Shown in pieces: positions 35,051-44,300 of a stretch of DNA of 64,000 nucleotides. Position 1 is the stretch's first letter. Each line of letters starts with the position of its first letter. The notes beneath the pieces are model-generated. The model searched no databases. It was given only the letters and a program-made list of their open reading frames with translations, and had not been told where the DNA came from. The translations under genes were made by a program, and so were the position numbers. Source of the DNA: Bacteroidales bacterium (GTDB lineage Bacteria; Bacteroidota; Bacteroidia; Bacteroidales; P3); NCBI GenBank assembly GCA_017483575.1, contig JAFUWF010000023.1:1-64000 (forward strand), written 5' to 3'.

Positions 35051-36082
35051 TCATTTTTCATACTTTGAAGGTTGCTGCGGGGCTAGCAGGCGTTGGACTG
35101 CCGGAGGGGGAAGGAGGGTGGGTCCGGAAGGGTCGGTGACGACGGGGAGGGTGTCCGGCCAGAAGGTGATTTCGCTCTTGGCGGAGCCTGCGAAGATGCC
35201 AAGGGCGCCGTCGACATTGCCGCGTACCTGCCCCTGCTCGGTGAAGAAGCTGTTGGAAGAGCCCTGCCGGGAGACGTCGATGAGGTATCGCAGGCGCGCG
35301 AAGGTCATGCTTTCGAGGGTGACGGTGTATTCGTGCTTGAAGGGTTGCACCTCGTTGGTGTCGATGAGGTGGAGGATGCTGATGGAGGCGTGGTAGTTCC
35401 GTCCGTCGATTTGACTGTCGTTGAAGAAGTTCCGTGTGTATAGGTAGCCAAGCATGGGGATGCTGTAGGAGGCGTCACCGGTGATTTCGGGGTTGGCTCG
35501 TAGCATATAGTAGGTGGCGCGGACGGTGTCGACGGTGTCGAATTCCTGTTTCCATTCGTTGAAACGGATACCGCTGTCGCGGACCATGACGCGGAGGTTG
35601 TAGTATTCGTCGACGCCGGGATGGTCCTGAAAGTCGAGTTCGGCCTGGTAGTAGCGGAAGGTGTGGCCGAGTTCCTGGTTATAAAGTTGGATATTGGAGA
35701 AGGTGGGGATGTAGGGCACATAGGTGGTGGCCGTGGCCTGGAGCCCGCCGGCGGAGGCCTGGAGGCTGAGGGTGTCGCCCTCGGTGCAGGTGTAGGGGAA
35801 GAAGTATTTGCAGTTGGCCACGGAGTCGGGGCTGAGGGGGGCTCCATTGACGAAGAGGGTCACCGAGGCGCCGTCGAGAGGCTGGTTGTTGGAGGGGTCG
35901 AGGAAGAAGCGCGTGTGGGCGAAGTAGACGAACGCGCGCTTGCCGGCCTGGGGCACGGCGTTGACCACGAGTTGGGCATCGGCGGGTTCGTTCTCGATGT
36001 CGAGGATCTTCTCGCACGAGGAGAAGAGAAATGAAAAATGAAAAATGAGAAATATAAGACCTGTATGTGTTATCTTTTTCAT
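35051..36082 (-). CDS. DUF4249 lipoprotein, partner of a TonB receptor
   Basis: The 343-residue protein matches the DUF4249 family, outer-membrane lipoproteins usually encoded beside a TonB-dependent receptor. The lipobox is FSSCEKILD; the body contains ELNITVDGAP-like segments (here VVNAVPQAGKRAFVYF) and ends in a Pro-rich tail. The signal peptide reads FLIFHFSFLFSS, encoded by a repeat of AAAAATG units (36028-36058), another simple repeat inside a gene. A nine-base tandem repeat directly precedes the ATG. Confidence 0.82.
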   Translation of the reverse strand: MKKITHTGLIFLIFHFSFLFSSCEKILDIENEPADAQLVVNAVPQAGKRAFVYFAHTRFFLDPSNNQPLDGASVTLFVNGAPLSPDSVANCKYFFPYTCTEGDTLSLQASAGGLQATATTYVPYIPTFSNIQLYNQELGHTFRYYQAELDFQDHPGVDEYYNLRVMVRDSGIRFNEWKQEFDTVDTVRATYYMLRANPEITGDASYSIPMLGYLYTRNFFNDSQIDGRNYHASISILHLIDTNEVQPFKHEYTVTLESMTFARLRYLIDVSRQGSSNSFFTEQGQVRGNVDGALGIFAGSAKSEITFWPDTLPVVTDPSGPTLLPPPAVQRLLAPQQPSKYEK

Positions 36083-36145
36083 CTGATTATTCTGATTATT
36101 CCGATTACTCTGATTATTCCGATTACTCTGATTATTCTGACTATT
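36083..36145. repeat. Nine-base tandem repeat between the TonB receptor and DUF4249 genes
   Basis: Seven units of CTGATTATT/CCGATTACT fill almost the whole 71-bp gap, ending at the base before the DUF4249 ATG. In the transcribed direction the leader is a run of AATAATCAG. Length changes would alter the distance between translated genes. Confidence 0.92.
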
Positions 36146-36153
36146 TCGAGAAA

Positions 36154-38745
36154 CTAAAAATACAGCGTATATCCGAACGAGGGGAGCACGGGGAAGATGC
36201 TGAGCTGCATGAGGGCGGAGGGGTAGCCGTTGTAGCTCTCGGTGCGCGACTGGTAGAGCATGTAGGGGTTCTGGCGGTTGTAGACGTTGTAGACGCTGAC
36301 GCTGATGGTGCGGCGAGCGCGCTTGAACTTACGGTGGAAGTTGGCGCCGATGTCTAGACGGTGGTAGTTGGGCATGCGGTAGTTGTTGCGTCCCTCGACG
36401 ACGCTGATGCTGTTGCGGCCGGGGGTGTCCTCGTCGTAGTCGTCGGGATCCTCGAAGGCCGTGGGGTAGCTCTGTGTGGCCAGGGAGGCGGCGTTGCCGG
36501 TGGAGAATACCCAGGTGGCGCTGAGGTCGATGGTGGGGCTGACCTTGTAGGAGAGGACGATGGAGAGGTCGTGGCGACGGTCGTACTTGGCTGGGAAGGG
36601 GTTGCCACCGTTGATGACCTGCCCCTCGCGGTCGAACTGGCGCATGGAACGGCTCCAGGTGTAGCCAATCCAGCCGGTGAGGTCGCCGAACTCGCGCTGG
36701 ATGAGGAACTCCACGCCGTAGCTCCAGCCGCGGCCGCTGTAGACGAGGTTCTCCCAGTTCTCGCTGGAGCCGAAGAAGGTGGCGCCGTCCTTGTACTCGA
36801 TGAGGTTGTCCATGTGCTTGTAGTAGGCCTCGATGGAGAAGTCGGCGATACCGCTGAGGCTGTAGCTCAGGCCGGCGGCTATCTGGTCGGAGGTCATGGG
36901 CTCCACCTTCTCGGTGACAGGGACCCAGAGGTCGGTGGGCAGGGTGACGGAGGTGGTAGAGAGGAGGTGTACGTACTGCGTCATGCGGGCATAGCCGGCC
37001 TTGAAGGAGAGGTCGGGGGTGATGAGCACACGGCCGGAGAGACGCGGCTGGATGGAGTGGTAGAACTTGTTCTGCACGAAGAAGCCACTGAGGTGGAGGC
37101 CGTAGTTGAGCTTGACAGCCTCGGTGATGGCCCAGTCGTCCTCGATGTAGGCCACGAACTCGTTGGCGGGGACGGTGCTGGAGATGATGGAGGAGTCGAT
37201 CTGCAGGGGTTGGTTCATCTGTATGGAGTCGAAGTAGTTGACGCTGGCGTTGGCCACCTCGGGGGTGAACCAGTGGCGGGTGGCGGAGGCTCCGAACTTG
37301 ACGATGTGCTCAGGCGTGGGGGTGAAGTCGAAGTCGGACCGCAGCGTGAACTCGCGGATGCCGGAGTTGTAGTCGCCGGTGACGGTGGAGGCATTGGGGT
37401 CGTTGGGGGTGGCCAGCTTCTCGACGGAGCCGATGATATTGTTCTTGTACTGCGTGTAGGAGGCGGAGAGGTTCATGAAGACCTTGGGGGAGAGTTCGTA
37501 GTTCCAACGCAGGGCTCCCACGAGGTTACCCCAGAGGGTGGAGAAGCCGAGGTAGATGTCCTCGTCGAGGGCGGTGACGGTGTGCACCTTGCCGTGGATT
37601 TTGTCGTCGCCCATATAGAAGGAGGCGTAGAGGCGGCTCTTGTCGCTGAACTTGTGGGTGAGCTTGGCGTTGATGTCGTAGAAGTAGTAGCCGGCATCGA
37701 ACTTGGCCTTCTGCGCCAACTCGGGGGCGGGTTCCTCCTCCTCGGAGGTAGCATCGTTGAGCCACATGATGGCGGGGATGACGAAGAGCTCGGCATAGGT
37801 ACGGCGTGCCGAGAGGGAGAAGGTAGTCTTCTCCTTGACGAGGGGGCCTTCGAGGTTGAACTTGGCGGAGATGAGGCCCACGGAGAGGTTACCGTGGAGT
37901 TCCTTGTCGTTGCCGTTGTTCTGCGTGACGTCGAGCACGGCGCTCAGACGGCCGCCGAAGCGGGCGGGGAAAGAGCCTTTGTAGAGGGTGACGTTCTTGA
38001 CAGCATCGGTGTTGAAGGTGGAGAAGAAACCGCCCATGTGGGTGACGTTGTAAAGGGGCACGCCGTCGAGGAGAAAGAGGTTCTCGTCGGGGCCGCCGCC
38101 GCGGACATACATGCCGCTGTTGCCCTCGCTGCCGCTCTGCACGCCGGGCATGAGCTGCAAGGCTTTGATGAGGTCGGCCTCGCCGAACATGACGGGCACG
38201 GACTTGATCTTCTCCACGGTCATGACGTTGGCGCTCATCTGTGCGGAACGGACATCGCCGGTACGCTCGGCGGTGATGGTCACCTCGTTGAGGGTGACGC
38301 TGGAGGAGAGCTTGATATTGAGTTCTCGGTTGGCGTCGAGCCTGAGGTTGAAGAACTGGGGTTCGTAGCCCACATAGGTCACCTTGAGGTCGACGGAGTC
38401 GCGCTTGACGGTGAGGGAGTAGTGGCCGTAGACGTTGGTCACGGCGCCCTTGCCGCTGCGAGTGTCGAGCACCGTGGCGCCGATGAGCGTCTCCCCGGTC
38501 CGCGCGTCGGTGATGGTGCCGCTGACGGTGGCGTTCTGCGCCGCCAAACCCACGGGGAGCAGCAGCAACATCAGAATGAGTCCCCATCGCAAGCCCCGCA
38601 GGGGCGCAGGCCTACAGGCAGGGGTTTCAACCCCTGAACGCAGGGGCGCAGGCCTACAGGCAGGGGTTTCAACCCCTGCACTCTTGAACCGCAAGAGTCC
38701 CAGAAACCCCGGAGGGGTGACAGGATTGTTACTGTAAAAATGCAT
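36154..38745 (-). CDS. TonB-dependent receptor with carboxypeptidase-like domain
   Basis: After the signal peptide (GLILMLLLLPVGLAAQ) comes a carboxypeptidase-regulatory-like domain (VSGTITDARTGETLIGATV), a plug (LIKALQLMPGVQSG, YVRGGGPDENLFLLDGVPLYN) and a 22-strand-type barrel ending in ...LPSFGYTLYF. It probably imports a ligand with its DUF4249 partner; the ligand is unknown. The only ATG upstream of the signal peptide is at 38745, and the 50 residues between are two translated copies of a 42-bp palindromic repeat (GVETPACRPAPLR twice). A TTG at 38592, at the edge of that repeat, is an alternative start and would give a normal signal peptide. The ATG at 38745 lies inside the end of the RAYT gene. 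Confidence 0.88.
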   Translation of the reverse strand: MHFYSNNPVTPPGFLGLLRFKSAGVETPACRPAPLRSGVETPACRPAPLRGLRWGLILMLLLLPVGLAAQNATVSGTITDARTGETLIGATVLDTRSGKGAVTNVYGHYSLTVKRDSVDLKVTYVGYEPQFFNLRLDANRELNIKLSSSVTLNEVTITAERTGDVRSAQMSANVMTVEKIKSVPVMFGEADLIKALQLMPGVQSGSEGNSGMYVRGGGPDENLFLLDGVPLYNVTHMGGFFSTFNTDAVKNVTLYKGSFPARFGGRLSAVLDVTQNNGNDKELHGNLSVGLISAKFNLEGPLVKEKTTFSLSARRTYAELFVIPAIMWLNDATSEEEEPAPELAQKAKFDAGYYFYDINAKLTHKFSDKSRLYASFYMGDDKIHGKVHTVTALDEDIYLGFSTLWGNLVGALRWNYELSPKVFMNLSASYTQYKNNIIGSVEKLATPNDPNASTVTGDYNSGIREFTLRSDFDFTPTPEHIVKFGASATRHWFTPEVANASVNYFDSIQMNQPLQIDSSIISSTVPANEFVAYIEDDWAITEAVKLNYGLHLSGFFVQNKFYHSIQPRLSGRVLITPDLSFKAGYARMTQYVHLLSTTSVTLPTDLWVPVTEKVEPMTSDQIAAGLSYSLSGIADFSIEAYYKHMDNLIEYKDGATFFGSSENWENLVYSGRGWSYGVEFLIQREFGDLTGWIGYTWSRSMRQFDREGQVINGGNPFPAKYDRRHDLSIVLSYKVSPTIDLSATWVFSTGNAASLATQSYPTAFEDPDDYDEDTPGRNSISVVEGRNNYRMPNYHRLDIGANFHRKFKRARRTISVSVYNVYNRQNPYMLYQSRTESYNGYPSALMQLSIFPVLPSFGYTLYF
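38598..38678. repeat. Two tandem REP-like units
   Basis: Two identical 39-bp units (38598-38636 and 38640-38678), each ending in the palindrome GGGGTTTCAACCCC, spaced by three bases. They are translated in frame in the TonB receptor open frame. Confidence 0.88.
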
Positions 38746-39184
38746 ATCCTTCTGTTGTATCTATTTTATACGCTTTCGCAAACAATTCCACTTCTTCGCG
38801 AAAACTCTTCTTCCTATGGTGTTCCTCCTGATTGGCGATATAAGCAACCGTTTTGTCCATCAAGGATGGGCTGACCGAAAAAGCGCCGTAGCCCTCCTGC
38901 CAGGAGAATTTGGTATAACGTGGGGACAGCCCCTTTATCCACTTGCTGCTTTTGGCCTTGACGGTTCGGACAAAATCGGCCACAGCAACAGTAGGCGGAA
39001 CCGATACCAAGGCATGGACGTGGTTGCTTACGCCACCGACAATAAACGACATACCTCCAAGAGAGCGCACAATTCCACCGATGTAGTCAAACAGACGCGG
39101 GAGGTCTTCATGCGCGACTGTCACCCCGTCATGTTTGACATGGAACACCAAGTGGATATCGTTCTTGACAAGTGAGTTGGGCAT
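38729..39184 (-). CDS. REP-associated tyrosine transposase (RAYT, IS200/IS605-like)
   Basis: The 151-residue protein has the HUH motif (GVSNHVHALVSVP) and a later Tyr helix (VAYIANQEEHHRK, Tyr near 117), with the IS200-like spacing. It opens NSLVKNDIHLVFHVKHDG, as in this family. RAYTs bind and cut REP palindromes in single strands; here REP-like palindromes lie on both sides. The gene appears intact. Confidence 0.88.
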   Translation of the reverse strand: MPNSLVKNDIHLVFHVKHDGVTVAHEDLPRLFDYIGGIVRSLGGMSFIVGGVSNHVHALVSVPPTVAVADFVRTVKAKSSKWIKGLSPRYTKFSWQEGYGAFSVSPSLMDKTVAYIANQEEHHRKKSFREEVELFAKAYKIDTTEGYAFLQ

Positions 39185-39812
39185 AATCTGTAAAACTGTT
39201 AAAGGGTCCTTCCACCCCCATGGGGGTTCCGGACTCGTTGTTGATATCGTGTGCAGGGGTTGAAACCCCTGCCTGTATGCCTACGCCCCTACGGGGCTTG
39301 TCCGCCGCATCCAGCTGGGCCAACAAACCGACCACGGTGTTATTCAGCAGCGGATGCACGTAGTCCGGCATGATTTCCGCCAGGGGTTCCAGGACGAAGC
39401 GGCGGAGGTGCATACGGGGATGGGGGATGGTGAGGTCGGGGGTGTCTATCACGTCGTGGTCGAAGAAGATGAGGTCGATGTCGATGGGGCGGGAGTGGTA
39501 TTTTCGGGCGGCACGGAGCGCTGGCGGAGGAGTGTGTACCCCACCCGGGCGCACACGTCCCAAGTCAGCCTCGATGGCAAGGGCCTCGCGGAGGACGTCG
39601 TGGGCGGAGAGGGGTGTCTCCACAAGCAGACCTTGATTCAGAAAATCCTGCACCCTAGACACCTCAAACTCCCCCCACGGCTCCGTCTCGTAGACACGCG
39701 ACAAAGCAACGACAGAGCCGATACGCTGCCGTATCTGCTCTGTCGCTTGTTGTATCAACAGCCGGCGGTCGCCTTGGTTGCCGCCGATGAGAAGTGCTAC
39801 CCGGTGCATCAT
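39129..39812 (-). CDS. folK: Folate pyrophosphokinase with repeat-derived C-terminal tail
   Basis: FolK transfers pyrophosphate from ATP to hydroxymethyldihydropterin in folate synthesis. Signatures are LLIGGNQGD, VYETEPWGEFE, FLNQGLLVET, RPIDIDLIFFD and IPHPRMHLRRFVLEPL. Between RVR and RPIDIDL there is an extra GGVHTPPPALRAARKYHS not normal for the family. After about residue 170 (LLAQLDAAD) the frame runs into the RAYT right repeat (PRRGVGIQAGVSTPAH) and ends inside the RAYT gene, giving about 57 foreign residues. ATG at 39812 overlaps the glutamine synthetase stop by 4 nt. Confidence 0.88.
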   Translation of the reverse strand: MMHRVALLIGGNQGDRRLLIQQATEQIRQRIGSVVALSRVYETEPWGEFEVSRVQDFLNQGLLVETPLSAHDVLREALAIEADLGRVRPGGVHTPPPALRAARKYHSRPIDIDLIFFDHDVIDTPDLTIPHPRMHLRRFVLEPLAEIMPDYVHPLLNNTVVGLLAQLDAADKPRRGVGIQAGVSTPAHDINNESGTPMGVEGPFNSFTDYAQLTCQERYPLGVPCQT

Positions 39813-41314
39813 CCACAATGCAAGAACCTCTCGACGAGGGCCAGGGTCTTATCGGAGTCTTTGCCGATGTCGGCGCGGAGGGTGCGGTCGTCGAAGGCGC
39901 GGAGCTGCTTGATGATGCCGTCGATGAGCGCGGGGGCGAAGATGCCGTCCTGCTCGTAGAGGGCACGGTCGCGCTCCAGCAGGTCGGCGCTGGCGGCGCA
40001 GCTGTCGGGCAGCACGTCGAGGCGGCTGAGGACATCCTCATGCTCAAAGATGTTGACGCTGACGTAGCGGTCCTTGGCATACTGAATGGCATCCTTCATC
40101 TCGAAACCGTGGCGGGCGGCGACGGTCATGCCGGCCAGCAGCAGGTAGACGTTGGCGGAGCCGTCGGGCGTGCGGAGCTCGATGGTCTGCTTGTAGGAGA
40201 AGTCCACGGCATCCTTGCTCTCCAGGGGGTTGGCATGGGCCATCATGTTGCCGCTGCCCTTGTTCCAGCCCAGCGGCACGCGCACCATGGCGGAGCGGTT
40301 GCGGTCGCCCCAGCAGATGTTGGTGGGGGCCTCCTGGTGGGGCACCAGACGGAAGTAGGAGGTGGGGTTGGTGTTGCCAAAGGCGGTGAGGGAACCGGCG
40401 AGGCTCAGGATGCCGGCCATGGTCTTCAGGGCCACATCGCTGAGGCCGTTCTCGCCGACGTACATATTCTTGCCGGCCTGCGACACGCGGGTGTGGATGT
40501 GCATGCCGCTACCGGCCTTGCCGACGGTGATCTTGGGGGCGAAGGTGACGGTGATGCCCTGCTCGTAGGCCAGCTCGCGCATCATCCATTTGGCGATGAC
40601 CAGCTGGTCGGCGGCAGCCTCGAGGTCGGTGGGAAGGAATTCAATCTCGTTCTGCTCGTACATCAGGTCGCCGTGGGTGAAGTTGCCCACCTCGCTGTGG
40701 CCGTACTTGATTTCGCCACCGGCGGCAGCAATCATGCGCATGGCCTCGGTGCGGAAGGTCTCGAACTTGCAGAAGGGCATGGAGACATGGTAGCCATGCT
40801 GGTCCTCGGGCAGGTACTCAGACTCCTTGGGGGCGATGACGTAGTACTCCAGCTCGCCCATCACCTGGAACTCCATGCCGCCGGTGGCCTCGCGGAAGGC
40901 GCGGGCGGCTTTCTGCAGGGTGTGCTCGGGAGCCATCTCGAAGGGCTCGCCGTCCTTGTTGTAGAAGGAGCAGAGGATGTCGAGGGTGGGCACCTCGGTG
41001 AAGGGGTCGAGGAAAGCGGTGCGGAAACGGGGGATGACATAGAGGTCGCTGTTGCCGGCCTCGATGTAGGGGAAGAGCGAGCTGCCGTCGACGCGCTCGC
41101 CGCTGGTGAGCACCTCGTCGGCATGCTCGAGGCTCTGGATGACGAAGTTGAGGGTGTGCAGACGCCCGTCGTCAGCCATGTAGCGGAAGTTGATCATCTC
41201 TATCTGGAACTCCTCGATGACCTTGAGGATGTCGGCCTTGGTGAATTCTTTCATAGGCTTCTCGAGGAAGCTCACCAGGGGGTTGGGGTTGAATTTCAGC
41301 TTTTCCTGTGTCAT
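39809..41314 (-). CDS. Glutamine synthetase
   Basis: The 501-residue enzyme joins ammonia to glutamate using ATP. It has a beta-grasp N-terminal domain (MINFRYMADDGRLHTLNF) and a catalytic domain with GSGMHIHTRVSQ, NRSAMVRVPLGW and ELRTPDGSANVYL. It fits the type I-like family rather than the larger type III enzyme common in Bacteroidota. The tyrosine adenylylation motif of enterobacterial GlnA is not seen. It is the first gene before folK in a leftward unit, with no clear promoter in the 84 bp upstream. Confidence 0.92.
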   Translation of the reverse strand: MTQEKLKFNPNPLVSFLEKPMKEFTKADILKVIEEFQIEMINFRYMADDGRLHTLNFVIQSLEHADEVLTSGERVDGSSLFPYIEAGNSDLYVIPRFRTAFLDPFTEVPTLDILCSFYNKDGEPFEMAPEHTLQKAARAFREATGGMEFQVMGELEYYVIAPKESEYLPEDQHGYHVSMPFCKFETFRTEAMRMIAAAGGEIKYGHSEVGNFTHGDLMYEQNEIEFLPTDLEAAADQLVIAKWMMRELAYEQGITVTFAPKITVGKAGSGMHIHTRVSQAGKNMYVGENGLSDVALKTMAGILSLAGSLTAFGNTNPTSYFRLVPHQEAPTNICWGDRNRSAMVRVPLGWNKGSGNMMAHANPLESKDAVDFSYKQTIELRTPDGSANVYLLLAGMTVAARHGFEMKDAIQYAKDRYVSVNIFEHEDVLSRLDVLPDSCAASADLLERDRALYEQDGIFAPALIDGIIKQLRAFDDRTLRADIGKDSDKTLALVERFLHCG

Positions 41315-41398
41315 GATATATATGTTGATTTTTAAAATTAGTTCGTAAATAACGAGAAAAGCATGGGTTTAGTATGTGGGGGAGGAAATAATTATTTT

Positions 41399-44300
41399 TT
41401 ATCGTACCACAACAACGCGGCTCGCAGCCGCCTCCCCGACCTTTACCATGTACACCCCAGAGGCACTCACGGCAATCTCCTCAGTCTCCTCGGCGGCAGC
41501 CAGCTGGCGGACGCAGCGTCCGTTGACATCGTAGACGCAGACATCGCGCCCCTCGGCGCCACGGACCACGATGCGGCCCTCGGCGCTATAGACGGTCACG
41601 TCGGCACCCTCGACATCAACGATACCCACACTGGCCTCGAAGAGAGCAACGAGGTGCACATCGGCGCTGACGGTGAAAGTATAGGGGTTGTCGGTGCTGA
41701 CGTCGGCTCCGCCATCGGTCCAGCGCAGGAAGCGGTAGCCGTCGGCAGGCGTGGCGCTGACGGTCATCACGGTGCCTTCAGCCACCTGCCCCGTGGGGAC
41801 ACTGCTGCTGACGCTACCCATCCGGGCGTCGCCACTGCTGACGTCGACCTCGTAGTAGGTCACCTCGGGCTCGCCGCTCTCGCTTTCGTAGATCTCCACG
41901 TCGTCGATGGCCAGGAAGTCGGCATCGTAGCTGTTGTAGTGGTGGAACGCCACGTAGACCGCCTGGCCGGCATAGGGCGTCAGGTCCACCGTGCGCTGCG
42001 TCCACTCGCCGTTCAGCGCGGTGGGCTCCACGTTGTCCAGCTGTATGGTGAAGCTCGCCACCTCGTTGGTGGTGGTGGAGATACGCACCTCGTAGTTGTC
42101 CTCGGGGTATTCGCCGTCCACCGCGAACCACCAGCTCATCAACAGCGAGTCGCTGCCGGCGGCGGGAAGCACCACCTGCGGTGAGACAAGCCATGCGTCG
42201 GCATTGACGGCATGGGTGGTGTACGACACCGACATCGCCATTCCGCTTCCGCTGTGGGAAGCCAGGTAGCTGTCGGAACCCTGGTAGAACCACGGCTGGC
42301 CGTCGGCACTGTTGCTGACCGTAGTCCAGCAGCCCAGCCCCTCGTCGAAGCTCTCGGCATAGGGCAACGTGCCAACGGGGCTGCACGGCGTGCGCACACT
42401 GAGGGTGGCAACATCGGCCGTGTCGCCGGCCGAGCAAACGGCCACAACGCCGAAGACATAGTCCGTGGCGGCACTCAGGCCCGTGAAGGTATAGGTGCTG
42501 TCGGCAACGCCGGCCTGCACCGGCACGCCGTCGAGGAGGATGTCGTAGCTCCCCGCCGTGGCCGTCCAGCGGATGGTGGCCGTGGTCTCCGTCATCGAGG
42601 CCAGCTCCACCTGCGGCGTGCTGCAGCTCGGACAGGCATCGGCAATCGTCAGGAAGGTGTCGCCGTCCACCATGTTCGTGCCACTGGCGCAGTCGTATAT
42701 CTGGGCTCCGCCGCCATTGGTGACGGTGAACGATATCATGCCCGCAAAACCGTAATCAACATAGGGGGTCTGGTGGTAGACGAAGGTGATGGGCACGCCG
42801 CTGCACACGCTGATGGTGTCCGAGGCCATCATGGACGAAACATCGTAGAAACTCTCCACCACGGCGGCTCCTTGCATCACGTCGATGCCCGCACCCAGCA
42901 GACCCGACTCGCCAGTGACGATGACAATGTCGCACCGGCCGCCGCCACACTCCGTAACCACCTGCACCGTGCCGCGGGCCGACGTGTCGCTCGCCGAGCA
43001 TATGGCTTCCACGCTGACGGTGTAGTCCGTCGAGGCTGCCAGGCCCGTGATGGTATAGCTGTTGTCGGTGATGCCCTGCGCCTCCACGATGGTGTCGTTG
43101 ACATACACGTTGTATCCTATGGCATTGCCCTCCGTCCAGCTGATGGCCACGGCATCCGTCCCCACACTGTCCACCGTCACCACCGGCACCAGGCAGGCCG
43201 GACACGGGGTGGCCAGCGTGAAGAAGGGGCTCGTCTGCGGGAACTGGTCGGCCTCCTCCATGGCACAGGCAAACACCGAATCGCCGCCGCCGTCGCGCAC
43301 CGTGAAGATAGCCTCCTCGTCATATTGGCCTCCGTGCCACATCAGCGCCACGGGAGCCCCGCTACACACCTGCACCGTGTACGTCTCGTTGCTCACGGCG
43401 CAGGCCACCGTGCCCATCTCCGTGCCCGACTGCACAACGCTGATATAGGCGCCGTTCCAGCCGTCGCTGTAGTAGTCCGTGCAGTAGAAGCTGAGCAGGC
43501 AGCTCTCCGCTCCGCACTCCGTCAGCGCGCTGACGCTGACGGCCTCCGAGGCATCCTCCGGCGAGCAGTTGGCCACCACGCTGAAGGTATAGGCCGTGGC
43601 AGGGTCGAGGTCCTCCACCTCGTACTCCGTATCGCTCAGCCCCACGGCCAACGCCACGGTGTCCATGTACACCGTGTAGGTGGCACCGTCGTTGGAAAGG
43701 TCGCTCCAGCTCAGCCACACGCTGCCCGTGCTAGCGCTGTCCACGGTCAGATTGCTGACAGGCAGGCAGTTCGGAGCCTCCGTCACCACCAGGCTGTCAA
43801 TGTAGAGGTAGTATTGGTCGTTGGACGTGCACTTGATGGCCACGTACTTGATGCCCGGTGCCGACAGAATCTCGCTGTAGCGCACATACTGCCTTCCGGT
43901 GGCGATATCGGTCACCTCGGGCAGCCAGGTGAAGCTCGACGGGGCATTGCTCGTGGTGGAATAGCCCACCGCGAAGCTCTCCGGGTAGCCGTTGTCCTCG
44001 TTGGCATAGCTGAATTCCAGCTGCACGCCGTCGCCCGTACCCGCCAGCAAGGGCGAGACGAGGTACTGCGGAGGGTTGGCGCTGTAGTAGAAGCGGAAGG
44101 CACTGCTGCCGCTGTAAGGGTGGGAACTGTTGAGACCCGTGCTAGCGGCCGTCTGCACCGTGGTCCAGCAGCCGTAGTTGCCGCCGGCCTCGAAGTCCTC
44201 CACATAGGGAAGCACCGCGGGCGCACAGGCCGTCTGCACCGTCAGCGTGGCCACAACGCCGTCGCCGTCCGTGCAGTTGGCGCGCACACCGAAGGTGTAG

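Larger units (their letters stand above)
38591..39299 (-). mobile_element. REP/RAYT unit: transposase between inverted repeats
   Basis: A 49-bp repeat at 38591-38639 matches the reverse complement of 39251-39299 at 45 of 49 positions. Each contains a palindrome (GCAGGGGTTTCAACCCCTG). A second, identical 39-bp copy of the repeat core follows the left end (38640-38678). The RAYT gene lies between. The left repeat touches the start of the TonB receptor gene and the right repeat touches the end of the conserved part of folK, so the whole unit looks like an insertion of about 709 bp between two older genes. Confidence 0.75.

Noticed and set aside
36083..36145. Possible CRISPR-like array
   Set aside because: Units are nine bases in direct tandem without spacers, so this is a simple tandem repeat.
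36361..38637. 758-codon frame antisense to the TonB receptor gene
   Set aside because: No recognisable domain; the receptor on the other strand has full family structure.
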